Assembly (NCBI GenBank): GCA_963807225.1
Contig: CAWEAD010000012.1
Span: 62,001-126,000 of the forward strand
Reading direction: 5' to 3'
From: JAGVGT01 sp963807225
Lineage (GTDB): Bacteria > Desulfobacterota > Desulfobulbia > Desulfobulbales > JAGXFP01
Length of the DNA stretch: 64,000 bases
The first letter of the stretch is position 1; each line of letters begins with the position of its first letter. The notes below the pieces were generated by a model. The model ran no database searches. It was not told where the DNA came from and saw only the letters and a list, made by a program, of their open reading frames with translations. Shown piece after piece: positions 46,301 to 54,849 of the stretch. The translations under genes and the position numbers were made by a program.

Positions 46301-46970
46301 ATTCGGCCAGTTCCTGCAGGGAGCGCTGGCTGATCGGATCGAAGAAGCGCAGCGATTCCACCAGGTCCCCGAAGAAATCGAGCCGGACCGGGCAATTTTC
46401 GGGCAGCCTGGTTGCGGTCGGTCCGCTCGGTACTGCTTCGCCCGGGTAAGGGGGGAAAATGTCCAGAATCGAACCGCGACGGCTGAATTCACCGGGGTTG
46501 CGGACCAGGGCCACCTGCTCATAACCGGCCCGAACCAGATGGCGGCAGAGCTGATCCTGGTCGGTCTCTTCGCCACGCATCACCAACTCGGCCAGTTCTC
46601 CCAGTTTGTCGCGGGGCAGGACGCGGCGCAGCAGGGCTTCGGCTGGTATCACCAGCAGGGGCGATTCCCGGTCGGCGAGCAATCGGTAGAGGGTGGAAAG
46701 TCTGGTTGCCACCGTGACCGGATCCGGCGACAAAGGAGTGTAAGGGGGGGTGTCGTAACCCGGGTAGAGCAGGACCGGATGGTCGGAAAAAAACTCCAGA
46801 TCCTGCTCCATCACCGCGCCCTGTTCTTCTGAGGGCACTATAAGGGCCACCGGTCGGCGGCCACTCCGGAGCAGTCGGGCTGCAAGCAGAGCCGGGGCGG
46901 AACCGCGCAGTCCCGTCACCGTGCCGCTGAATTTACCCTTGGTGTCGATGGTATTGAGGAGTTTTTCCAT
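43383..46970 (-). CDS. mfd: Transcription-repair coupling factor Mfd
   Basis: An 1195-residue protein with the whole family architecture: UvrB-like N-terminus, RNA-polymerase interaction domain (AAGDIIVHRTHGLGSYAGL, KLYVPIDRLNIVHKYQG), then the RecG-like translocase with Walker A GDVGYGKT (Lys680), LLIIDEEHRFGV and TLTATPIPRTL, and a C-terminal TRCF domain. Mfd removes stalled RNA polymerase at lesions and recruits UvrA. It lies between bamA and surA in a minus-strand run. Confidence 0.97.
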   Translation of the reverse strand: MEKLLNTIDTKGKFSGTVTGLRGSAPALLAARLLRSGRRPVALIVPSEEQGAVMEQDLEFFSDHPVLLYPGYDTPPYTPLSPDPVTVATRLSTLYRLLADRESPLLVIPAEALLRRVLPRDKLGELAELVMRGEETDQDQLCRHLVRAGYEQVALVRNPGEFSRRGSILDIFPPYPGEAVPSGPTATRLPENCPVRLDFFGDLVESLRFFDPISQRSLQELAEFTILPVSDVLFPAADDGINPAATLRRLGREGNWDRHQTEALAEKLSSGSRFPGIEFLLPLFYRETATPLDFLPADTLVILVDPAEITRSLDLAWERIESNLAEISARRQPALAVTSLFMGSTELTERLDSFSVLQLHDFPVDLDSAAPPGAAFSLMRPVPPDSVFRFSAGSHNLLRQELELQRKKSGLLAPLAERISHWQEEGDRVAIACRSDRHAGQLAEFLGQHGLITALGQIPFSHRPAVAPRPAIELFPAPLSSGFDLPEEKLHLLSEIELFGEKRLSKRRRQPAAEAEPLSFQELAAGDIIVHRTHGLGSYAGLINMTVNGIPGDYLQLVYQGGDKLYVPIDRLNIVHKYQGVSEQQPALDRLGSKSWGAAKDKVKEAVWKVAQELLDLYARRQLASGHGFSQPDDLYQELEESFPFDETPGQLKAINEVIDDLTSGRVMDRLVCGDVGYGKTEVALRGAFKVVADGYQVAILVPTTVLAEQHVATFRERLAGFPVRVEGLNRFRSQAEQKKTLAGLADGTVDIVIGTHRLLSKDVHFRKLGLLIIDEEHRFGVTHKEKIKKMRTGVAVLTLTATPIPRTLQLSLLGIRDLSVISSPPRHRRSVKTFVAKFDDLVIKEAVNRELQRGGQVFVVHNRVQSIQAMARRIQELRPEARVAIAHGQMPGRTLEEIMVRFVNREIDVLVCTTIIESGLDIPNANTIVITRADRLGLAEIYQLRGRVGRSSEQAYAYLLVPELEGLSRETQQRLRALMEYNELGGGFKLAMSDLQIRGGGNILGESQSGNIAAVGYDLYLDLLQKTVEDLKRRSGGEHPAGEEEPEPEINLRLPAYLPESYIRDTNLRYLAYRQITSGRGDEALADIRAELRDRFGPLPPEAVNLLEVISLKEELLRLRVSRLDQGEDNLVLTFTDRTPIDPVKLLSIIAIAKGTLRLTADSRLIIHLTPGADPATVLAEAKNILRTLLRDAT

Positions 46971-47096
46971 GATCAGGCTCTAGAGCGGTCCGAAATAAGC
47001 GGTCGGGTCGGCGGGACGGTCTCGGGAAAAGGCTGTACCGAAGGAGAACACTCGGGAGACCGGGGATAGCGGCTGGGCTCGGTAGTGGTTCCCGGC

Positions 47097-49781
47097 TCAG
47101 AAATTGCCGCCGATGCTGAATTCCCATTTACTGGTGTCTTCGTCGGCCTTCGGGTCGAGATTGTAACCCCATTCCAACCGCAACGGCCCCAAAGGGGAGA
47201 GCCAGCGAATACCGGCCCCGACCGAGCGCTTGACGCGACTGATATGCCAGACCTGGTCGACCCCGTAGACGTTGCCGATATCGTGAAAGATCACCCCCTG
47301 GAGACCCTGTTCCTTGATCAGCGGGAAGATGTATTCAAGGTTGATATAAAACATCTTGTCGCCGCCGATGCGGTCGCCGGTGACCGGGTCCAGCGGGCTG
47401 ATCCGGCCGGTGTCGAAGCCGCGGATGGTGCTGATGCCGCCCAGGTAAAACTTCTCGAAGACCGGCAGATGGCCTTGGGAGTTGCCGAAGATCTGACCCA
47501 CGTTAAATGACGAATGGAAGGTGGTGGACTTGATCAGCGGCATCGGGATGTACCAGCTACTGGAGGCCTCGACCTTGGTGAAACTGTTGTCGCCGCCCAG
47601 GGGGCCGCCTGCGTACTTAACGGTCAGACTATTCTGTGAACCCTTGCTGGCCGCATAGAGTCGGTCGCGGGTATCACGAGACAAACCAAACTTGACGGCG
47701 CTGGTGACGTGATAATCCATGGAGTCGCGGATCTCCACCGAGACGTTGAGGAGGTCCGCAACTTCCAGGCTGGTGTCGTCGTAGCCGTAACTGAAGTTGA
47801 AGCGCAGTTTCTCCCAGATCGGAAAGCCAACCCGGATGGAGCCGCCCTGGGAGTTTTTGGTGTAATTGTCGTAATCGCGCTTCCAGTTGTAAACGTTTAG
47901 ACCGACCAGCAGTTTGGAGTCGAAGATGTGCGGTTCGGCGAAGTCGATATTGAATTGATTGGAGACGCTGCTGACGTTGGCCTGGAAGGACAGGTGCTGG
48001 CCGCGGCCGAAGAGGTTGCTCTCACTGATCTCGCCCATGAAGGTCAAGTGGTCCAGTGAACTGTAGCCCGCTCCGACACTGAACTTGCCGGTGGGCTTCT
48101 CCTTAACTTCAACGTTGAGATCGAGCAGGTCTTCGTCGAGGGTGGGTTCGGGGGAGATATTGACGTCCTCGAAGTAATCCAGTCGCTGAAGTCCCTCGTG
48201 GCTTTCCTTGAGTTTGGTGGCGTTGAAGATGCCGCCCTCATCCAATTCGATCTCCCGCCGGATCACCTTGTCGCGGGTCCGGGTATTGCCCTTGATATTG
48301 ATCCGGTTGATATGGATCAGCTTGCCTTTATGGATCTGCAGGGTCAAATTGACGAGCTTGCGTTCGGGGTCTTTGTCCAGTTGGGGGTCGATTTCGGCGA
48401 AGGCGTATCCATGGTCGGCATAATAATCGGTCAGACGCAGGATGTCGGCCCGCAGAACCTTGCGGCTGAAATACTCTTCCCGGTCTAGTTCGATATTTTT
48501 CCGCAGCACATCCTGGTCGGCGATCAGGTCGCCGGTCAACGTGATGGTCCCGCACTTATAGCGCTCGCCCTCGTCGATGGTGAAATTGACATAGAACCAT
48601 TTACCCTTCTGGGTTACTTCAGGGTCGCCGATCTTGGCGTCGACGAAGCCGTTATTGTGATAAAAGGCGGCGATGCGGGCGGCGTCGTCCTCCAGCTTCT
48701 TTTTGTTCAGGAGGCCGGCGTCGGTGATGAAGGACAACAGATTTTTCTCCGAAGTGGTAATGACCTTCTTGATCTCACTGTCGGTGAAGGTATGGTTGCC
48801 GGAAAAGGTGATTTCCTTGATGAAGACCTTGGGACCCTCGGTAATCGCAAAGGTCAGATCGACTCGTCCCCTGGCGCCCGCCTCGCGTTTGACCTCCACC
48901 TGGCAATCGTAAAAGCCGTCTTCCCGGTACAGGTTGCGGATATTGATGACCGAGGCCCGGATCTCGGTGTCGCTGATGATGGAATGGCTCTTGATCTTGA
49001 TGGCGGCGCGGACATCTTCCTCGCTCTTTTTGTCGGTGCCGGTGATCTTGATTTTGCCGACCACCGGTTTTTCCGTGACTGTGAAAGTCACTTCCCGCCC
49101 CTTGGGGGTTTCCTCGGAGTCGATCCGGACATCATTGAAATATCCCATGGCGAAGATCTCCTTGAGATCCTTGCGCAGGGCGGTGACGTTGTAAGGATCG
49201 CCCGGCCGGCTGCTGAGGCGTTGACGGATCGCACCGGTGTCGATGCGGCTGTTGCCGGCGATCTTGATGACGGCAATATAGTTTTGGCGGTTGACGAAGG
49301 TGTCAATCTGTCCGAGAAGCGCGGTGAAACCGTCCTCCAGCCCTTCTTCCCGGTCGATTTCCTGAAAAAAAGAATGTTTGGCGGTCGGGTCGTCGAGTGG
49401 ATAAAGGGTGATATCCAGGCTCAGTTTGGAGCCCAAACCGGTCAAACTGCCGGCCGCCAGGTAACCTTTGGCCTCTTTGGGCAGGATATGGCGCAGTTCG
49501 GCCAGTGCCGGAGGCCATTCTACCTGCCGGTAATCGAGTGATTTTTCCGCATCCTGCCGGGAGATAGTGACGATTTTCCCGGTCGCAGCAGCAGTTGCCA
49601 GCAATTGATCGGCTTTCCGGCGCAGGGTGTCCTGGTGGTCGGCAGCGTTGATCTTGAGCGGCAGAAAGAACAACTGGTTTCCATCGCTTTCCGTGGCCCG
49701 GCATGGTCGGGTGCCGACCCCGGAGAACAGGGCGAGGACCAGGATAAAGAGCGTAATTTTCGAATGAAGAGGCATTTTCAT
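47097..49781 (-). CDS. bamA: Outer-membrane assembly factor BamA
   Basis: An 894-residue Omp85 protein: signal peptide (ending RPCRATES), an extra N-terminal segment (about 30-170), POTRA repeats (for example VIKIAGNSRIDTGAIRQRL, KIKITGTDKKSEEDVRAAI, EITFSGNHTFTDSEIKKV, INIKGNTRTRDKVIRREI) and a C-terminal barrel with STIRGFDTGRISPLD. It inserts beta-barrel proteins into the outer membrane. ATG 49781 is chosen because the signal peptide follows directly; a TTG at 49823 overlapping lolD would add 14 residues. lolD and lolC lie upstream on the same strand. Confidence 0.95.
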   Translation of the reverse strand: MKMPLHSKITLFILVLALFSGVGTRPCRATESDGNQLFFLPLKINAADHQDTLRRKADQLLATAAATGKIVTISRQDAEKSLDYRQVEWPPALAELRHILPKEAKGYLAAGSLTGLGSKLSLDITLYPLDDPTAKHSFFQEIDREEGLEDGFTALLGQIDTFVNRQNYIAVIKIAGNSRIDTGAIRQRLSSRPGDPYNVTALRKDLKEIFAMGYFNDVRIDSEETPKGREVTFTVTEKPVVGKIKITGTDKKSEEDVRAAIKIKSHSIISDTEIRASVINIRNLYREDGFYDCQVEVKREAGARGRVDLTFAITEGPKVFIKEITFSGNHTFTDSEIKKVITTSEKNLLSFITDAGLLNKKKLEDDAARIAAFYHNNGFVDAKIGDPEVTQKGKWFYVNFTIDEGERYKCGTITLTGDLIADQDVLRKNIELDREEYFSRKVLRADILRLTDYYADHGYAFAEIDPQLDKDPERKLVNLTLQIHKGKLIHINRINIKGNTRTRDKVIRREIELDEGGIFNATKLKESHEGLQRLDYFEDVNISPEPTLDEDLLDLNVEVKEKPTGKFSVGAGYSSLDHLTFMGEISESNLFGRGQHLSFQANVSSVSNQFNIDFAEPHIFDSKLLVGLNVYNWKRDYDNYTKNSQGGSIRVGFPIWEKLRFNFSYGYDDTSLEVADLLNVSVEIRDSMDYHVTSAVKFGLSRDTRDRLYAASKGSQNSLTVKYAGGPLGGDNSFTKVEASSSWYIPMPLIKSTTFHSSFNVGQIFGNSQGHLPVFEKFYLGGISTIRGFDTGRISPLDPVTGDRIGGDKMFYINLEYIFPLIKEQGLQGVIFHDIGNVYGVDQVWHISRVKRSVGAGIRWLSPLGPLRLEWGYNLDPKADEDTSKWEFSIGGNF

Positions 49782-49819
49782 AATCGCAAGGTTTCCGGCA
49801 ACAGGGGACTCCGACCGGT

Positions 49820-50548
49820 TCAAACCGGAGCTGTCAGGGTTGAGGCATCGGTCTCGTGCAGAATACCGTCCCGAAGAGTCAGGCAGCGATCCATCTGAGC
49901 GGCCAGTTCATAATTGTGGGTGACCATCACCGTGGCCAGACCGAAGTCGCGGTTCATTTCGCGGATCAGGGCAAAAACGCTGGCGCCGGTAGCCGGATCC
50001 AGGTTGCCGGTCGGTTCGTCGGCCAGCAGTAGGGGAGGCGCCATGACCATGGCTCGGGCGATGGCGACCCGCTGCTGCTCGCCGCCGGAAAGCTCGCCGA
50101 TTTTATGGACGGTACGATCGGCCAGTCCCACCCGTTCGAGCAGGGCCAGGGCCCGCTCCTTGACTTCGTGGGCCGGACGGCCGGCAATGAAACCCGGGAT
50201 CATGACGTTTTCCAAGGCGGTGAATTCCGGCAGCAGGTGATGAAACTGGAAGACGAAGCCCACCGTCCGGTTCCGGAAGTGGGAAAGTTCCAGGTCGGTC
50301 TTGGTGGACAGTTCCTCGCCGTTATAGGTGATCGATCCGGAGCTGGCCCCATCTAGGCCGCCGACGATCTGCAGCAGCGAGGTCTTGCCGGTGCCGGATT
50401 TACCGACGATGGCGACCATCTCGCCTCTCCGCACCTCCAGTTCCGCGCCCTTGAGCACCTCAAGTTTCTTGTAGGCCTGATAGAAGATCTTGGTGACGCC
50501 CCGGGCGACCACGTGCAGATCTTTATCTTGAGGTGTAACTGGATACAT
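49820..50548 (-). CDS. lolD: Lipoprotein-releasing ABC transporter ATP-binding protein LolD
   Basis: A 242-residue ABC ATPase with Walker A GKSGTGKTSLL, signature LSGGEQQRVAIARA, Walker B LLLADEPTGNLD and the family segment FVFQFHHLLPEFTALENV. With LolC/E it extracts lipoproteins from the inner membrane. ATG 50548 follows the lolC stop by 10 bases. An in-frame start at 50590 would overlap lolC needlessly. Confidence 0.94.
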   Translation of the reverse strand: MYPVTPQDKDLHVVARGVTKIFYQAYKKLEVLKGAELEVRRGEMVAIVGKSGTGKTSLLQIVGGLDGASSGSITYNGEELSTKTDLELSHFRNRTVGFVFQFHHLLPEFTALENVMIPGFIAGRPAHEVKERALALLERVGLADRTVHKIGELSGGEQQRVAIARAMVMAPPLLLADEPTGNLDPATGASVFALIREMNRDFGLATVMVTHNYELAAQMDRCLTLRDGILHETDASTLTAPV

Positions 50549-50558
50549 GGCTCGGCCT

Positions 50559-51800
50559 TTATTCATAACGCAGGGCTTCGGCCGGTTCAACCCGGGCCGC
50601 CTGCCAGGAGGGGTAGAGGGTGGCCAGGAAGGTAATCAGCACCGCCGCCAGGGAAATCAGGGTGATGTCCAGGGGCATCACCTCGACCGGCAGGGTACTC
50701 ATCGGGTAGACGTCGGGCAGCTTGATGAAATGATAACGGCTCAGAAGTTCGCAAACGGTCAGGGCGCCGATTACGCCCAGAACCGTACCGGTGATGCCGA
50801 TCACCAATCCCTCGTAAATGAAGATGCGCATGACCATGCCGGAGCTGGCGCCCATGGCTTTGAGTATGGCTATATCGCGAGCCTTTTCCATGACCACCAT
50901 GATCAGGGTGGAGACGATGTTGAAGGCGGCCACCAGGACGATCAGGGCGACGATGATCGACAGGGCGGTCTTCTCCAGACTCAAGGCCGAGAAGAGATTC
51001 TTGTTGAGACGGATCCAGTCCTTGGCCACGTAGCCGGTGCCCAGCTCCTTTTCCAGCTGCCGGGCGATGCGGTCAGCGGCGTAAATGTCGGCCAATCGGA
51101 CCTCGATGCCGTTGACTCCGGCGCTAAGATTGAGGAAGTCCCGGGCGGTGGCGAGCGAGACATAGATCAGGCTGGAATCGTACTCGTACATCCCGGTCTC
51201 GAAGATCCCCACCAGGCGGCAGGCTTTGAGCCTGGGGATAACCCCCATGGGGGTCAAAGGCCCGGCCGGCGAGATCAGTTTGACCCGGTCCCCGATCATG
51301 ATGTTCAGCTGCCGGGCCAGATCGATGCCGACGACAATGCCGGGCACCGGTTTCAGGTTCCCGGCGGTGGCGGGAGGGGAGTTGAGATCGGCCAGGGAAC
51401 CCTGCAACATCTGCTTGCCGATGGAAGTCACGCTGGAGGTGGTGTCGGGGTCGATGCCGCGCAGGATGACGCCGCTACCGCCTTCGCCGGCGGTGATCAT
51501 GGCCTGGGTATAAATATAGGGGGTAGCGCCGATAACCCCCGGCGTGGCCAGGATCTTTTCCCGTACGGGTTGATAGTTCTCGATCACGCCGCCATATTTT
51601 TGCACGACGATATGGGAATTGACCCCGAGAATCTTGGCCCGGAACTCATTGGTGAAGCCGGTCATCACGGCGAGGACGACGATCAGGGCCATTACGCCCA
51701 CCGCCACCCCGACCACCGAGATGATGGTGATCAGCGAGATGAAGCTTTGTTTGCGTTTTGCCTTCAGGTAGCGCTGGCAGACAAACCATTCGAAATACAA
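50559..51800 (-). CDS. lolC: Lipoprotein-releasing ABC transporter permease LolC/E
   Basis: A 413-residue permease with one N-terminal helix (ITIISVVGVAVGVMALIVVL), a periplasmic domain (about 50-270) and three C-terminal helices; SHIVVQKYGG and AARVEPAEALRYE are typical. Only one permease is encoded next to lolD, so it probably works as a homodimer (the LolF type) instead of a LolC/LolE pair. Confidence 0.92.
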   Translation of the reverse strand: MYFEWFVCQRYLKAKRKQSFISLITIISVVGVAVGVMALIVVLAVMTGFTNEFRAKILGVNSHIVVQKYGGVIENYQPVREKILATPGVIGATPYIYTQAMITAGEGGSGVILRGIDPDTTSSVTSIGKQMLQGSLADLNSPPATAGNLKPVPGIVVGIDLARQLNIMIGDRVKLISPAGPLTPMGVIPRLKACRLVGIFETGMYEYDSSLIYVSLATARDFLNLSAGVNGIEVRLADIYAADRIARQLEKELGTGYVAKDWIRLNKNLFSALSLEKTALSIIVALIVLVAAFNIVSTLIMVVMEKARDIAILKAMGASSGMVMRIFIYEGLVIGITGTVLGVIGALTVCELLSRYHFIKLPDVYPMSTLPVEVMPLDITLISLAAVLITFLATLYPSWQAARVEPAEALRYE

Positions 51801-51893
51801 GGGAGTTACTCCCGGTTAGTTTTTTTCCCGATGGGGAATTATAAGTACGTATCGCCATAAGGCGAAGAATCATCTCTGACTATTTACTTTTAT

Positions 51894-53378
51894 TTACTTT
51901 TCCGGCCGCAGGTGCGGGAAGAGGATGACGTCGCGGATCGAGGGCGAGTCGGTCAGCAGCATGACCAGGCGGTCGATGCCGATGCCTTCCCCGGCCGCCG
52001 GCGGCATGCCGTATTCCAGAGCTCGGACGAAATCTTCGTCCAGGACCGGAAAGATCTCTTCGTCCTTGCCGCGTTCGGCGATCTGCTTGGCCAGCCGCTT
52101 TTTCTGATCGATCGGATCATTCAGTTCGCTGAAGGCGTTGGCGATCTCACGCCCGGTGACGAAGAGTTCAAAGCGATCGGTGACCGTCGGATCCGCTTCG
52201 TTCCGGCGGGCCAGGGGCGAGACCTCGGTTGGGTAAGCGGTAATGAAGGTCGGATTGACCAGCTGCTCTTCGACCAGCAGCTCGAAGAGTTCGGTTTTGG
52301 CCTTGCCTGCTCCGGCCTGGGGCTCAAGTTCGATGCCTTTTTCCTTGGCCAGCCGCATTACCGCGGCCGGATCGGCCAGCAGCTCCGGTTCGATCCCGGC
52401 CACCCTGGTTAGAGCCTCATCCATGGTGAGACGCTGCCAGGGCGGCGACAGGTCGACTTCCTGCCCCTGGTAGGAGATGACCATGGAGCCGGTGACCTCG
52501 GCGGCGATCCAGGAGACCATTTCCTCGGTCAGGTCCATCAGGTCCTGATAATTGGCGAAGGCCTGATAGAATTCGAGCATGGTGAATTCCGGATTATGCC
52601 GGGTCGACAACCCCTCGTTCCGGAAGTTGCGGTTGATTTCGAAGACCTTCTCAAAGCCGCCGACCAGCAGCCGCTTGAGATAGAGTTCCGGGGCGATCCG
52701 CAGGTAGAGGTCCATCCCCAGGGCGTTGTGGTGGGTCTTGAAGGGCTTGGCCGTGGCGCCGCCGGCGATGGGCTGCATCATCGGGGTTTCCACTTCCATG
52801 AAGCCGCGGTTGACCAGGAAATCGCGAATCAAGCGGATGATCTCCACCCGCTTGCGGAAGGTGTCGCGCACTTCGGGATTGACGATCAGGTCGACATAAC
52901 GTTGGCGGTAACGGGTTTCTACATCGGTCAGGCCGTGAAATTTCTCCGGTAGCGGCCGCAGCGACTTGGTCACCAGCTTGAGGGTCGCGGCCTGCAGGGT
53001 CAACTCGCCGGTCTTGGTTCGGAAGAGGGTGCCGGAAAAACCGGCGATGTCGCCGATATCCAGCTTCTTGAAGAGGGCGTATGGTTCCTCGCCGACCACG
53101 TCGCGTTTGACGTAGAGCTGCAAGCGGCCGGTCTCGTCCTGGATCTGCAGGAAGGAAGCCTTTCCCATCTTGCGCAGGAACATGACCCGGCCGGCGATAG
53201 TGTAAGACTGACCCTGCCCTGACCCGGTATCCTCGGTGATCTTCTCGCCGGCGGCCAGAACTTCCCGAATGGCGTGGGTCGGTTTGAAATCGTTGGCGTA
53301 TAGAATGGTGCCCATTTCGGCCAGTTCGGCGGCCTTCTGGCGACGTTGTTGCAAGATCTGGTTTAGTTCTTCACTCAT
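51894..53378 (-). CDS. lysS: Lysyl-tRNA synthetase, class II
   Basis: A 494-residue enzyme with an N-terminal OB fold for the anticodon (YTIAGRVMFLRKMGKASFLQ) and class II motifs 1 (FMEVETPMMQPI), 2 (FRNEGLSTRHNPEFTMLE) and 3 (GEGIGIDRLVMLLTDSPSIR). It charges tRNA-Lys. ATG 53378 is used; a TTG nine bases upstream is possible. It is 93 bases before lolC and 18 bases after the MetE-like gene. Confidence 0.96.
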   Translation of the reverse strand: MSEELNQILQQRRQKAAELAEMGTILYANDFKPTHAIREVLAAGEKITEDTGSGQGQSYTIAGRVMFLRKMGKASFLQIQDETGRLQLYVKRDVVGEEPYALFKKLDIGDIAGFSGTLFRTKTGELTLQAATLKLVTKSLRPLPEKFHGLTDVETRYRQRYVDLIVNPEVRDTFRKRVEIIRLIRDFLVNRGFMEVETPMMQPIAGGATAKPFKTHHNALGMDLYLRIAPELYLKRLLVGGFEKVFEINRNFRNEGLSTRHNPEFTMLEFYQAFANYQDLMDLTEEMVSWIAAEVTGSMVISYQGQEVDLSPPWQRLTMDEALTRVAGIEPELLADPAAVMRLAKEKGIELEPQAGAGKAKTELFELLVEEQLVNPTFITAYPTEVSPLARRNEADPTVTDRFELFVTGREIANAFSELNDPIDQKKRLAKQIAERGKDEEIFPVLDEDFVRALEYGMPPAAGEGIGIDRLVMLLTDSPSIRDVILFPHLRPEK

Positions 53379-53396
53379 CGTTATCAATTCCGGGAT

Positions 53397-54497
53397 TCAG
53401 GATTCGTTTGGCAGGTAGCGCTGCCGCAGGGTGGCGGAGACCTCGCTGGTCAACCGCAGGACCTTTTCGGCCGCGGCCAGGGGCAGTGAGCCGGTACCGC
53501 AGCTGGGGGTGATCAAGGTGCGCTCCAGCAGGGCCGGCAGGGTCCAGCGCTCGGTAACCAGGCCTCCGGCCTGGACCTCCCAGCGGGCGACCAGGGAGTC
53601 TGTGGATTCGGCTTCGATCAGCTCGATTTTACCGGTGGGCACCAATCCCCAGGCGATGATCCCACCCCGTTCCAGGAAGGTATGGATCAGCGGGCGACAG
53701 GTAAGGAAGCGATCAAAGAACTCGTAGGCGTCGAAACTGATGATATCGAGTCCGCCGTTCAGCAGCAGTTCCCATTCGGTATTGGCGCAGACATGCACCC
53801 CGGCCAGGCCGCCGGCCGCCTGGATGGCGGTGCTGACCTGGGCTAGGTCCTGGGCGATGTCGGAGGTGGCGATACTGATGAAGGAAGAGGAGCCCAGGCC
53901 GGCCAGGGCCGGTTCATCGATAAAGACGATGACAGGCAGTCCGGTTTCCTTGAGGAACCTGGTCTGCCAGGCCCCTTTCAGGGCCAGGCCCTGGACCACC
54001 ATTTCCCGGAGCGAGGGATTGTAGTAGCTTAAACGCTGGTCCTGATCCTGCAGTCCGGTTAACATGGTGAAAGGGCCGGTGATCTGGCCCTTCAAGGCCA
54101 GGGGCCGGAGCTCGGCCGCCTGTTCGCGCAGCAGGTAGAGTCCGGCGGCTCGTTCCCGGCTGACGGCAAAACGGGAGGTCATCAGGGCATCCGGTTCTTC
54201 GACGACCTGCAGGTACTCCTCGAAAAAGGGTAGCAGTTGGTTGTCGAAATCGCCGCTGGTATCAAAATAGGTCCGTTCGCCTTCGACCAGGCCGACGAAA
54301 CCTTCGGCAAACTGGACCAGCATGCCTTCCCGGGGATTAGCCGGCAATTGAGGCCAAAGGGGAATTTCCGGGGTGTAGCGGCGGATCAGCTCCAAACCTT
54401 GCCGGTGATCGGCCACCGGCAGGCTGCCGATCAGGGTGGCGCGGCCGCCCGGTTTGAAGGATTCCGAGGTGACGGATGGGGGGGTATTCATACTCAT
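53397..54497 (-). CDS. MetE C-terminal-like methyltransferase (core-MetE type)
   Basis: A 366-residue single-domain protein of the UROD/MetE barrel family. Candidate zinc ligands are His235 and Cys237 in GVHVCANTE, and Cys333 in TPSCGTGSLP; Glu195 lies in IDEPAL. It lacks the duplicated N-terminal half of full MetE (about 750 residues). Stand-alone core-MetE proteins in anaerobes are thought to use a corrinoid-bound methyl donor for methionine synthesis. The substrate here is not proven. AGGA precedes the ATG by five bases. Confidence 0.82.
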   Translation of the reverse strand: MSMNTPPSVTSESFKPGGRATLIGSLPVADHRQGLELIRRYTPEIPLWPQLPANPREGMLVQFAEGFVGLVEGERTYFDTSGDFDNQLLPFFEEYLQVVEEPDALMTSRFAVSRERAAGLYLLREQAAELRPLALKGQITGPFTMLTGLQDQDQRLSYYNPSLREMVVQGLALKGAWQTRFLKETGLPVIVFIDEPALAGLGSSSFISIATSDIAQDLAQVSTAIQAAGGLAGVHVCANTEWELLLNGGLDIISFDAYEFFDRFLTCRPLIHTFLERGGIIAWGLVPTGKIELIEAESTDSLVARWEVQAGGLVTERWTLPALLERTLITPSCGTGSLPLAAAEKVLRLTSEVSATLRQRYLPNES

Positions 54498-54660
54498 GGG
54501 CTTCCTGTAGGGAGTTATCCGGGATTGATGATCGGAACCATTCTAGCTAGCAATTATAGGGCGGGATGTCAATTAATTTTCCGGCGCGGCCGGCGGGCGG
54601 GCGGTTCGGAAAACGCCTGATTACGGGCTGCTCTTTACTTTCAAATAATTAGCTCTAAGC

Positions 54661-54689
54661 TTGACTGGTCGGGCAAAGTTGTTTAATTT
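54661..54689 (+). promoter_or_regulatory. Sigma-70 promoter for tRNA-Leu and probably tig
   Basis: TTGACT, 17 bases, TAATTT, ending 11 bases before the tRNA-Leu 5' end. Confidence 0.65.
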
Positions 54690-54700
54690 GCTCGATTCAC

Positions 54701-54786
54701 GCGAGAGTGGCGAAATTGGTAAACGCACTGGATTTAGGATCCAGCCCACCTGGTGGTTGGGGGTTCAACTCCCCCCTCTCGCACCA
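54701..54786 (+). tRNA. tRNA-Leu (anticodon UAG)
   Basis: An 86-base class II tRNA with a long variable arm. Acceptor arms GCGAGAG and CTCTCGC pair fully; anticodon loop TTTAGGA gives TAG; CCA is encoded. It lies 63 bases ahead of tig on the same strand. Confidence 0.96.
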
Positions 54787-54849
54787 TGGCAGAAAACAAG
54801 GCGCCCCGCGCATAACCCAGAAAACCGAGCAAGTAAAAGGAAGGTCCAT

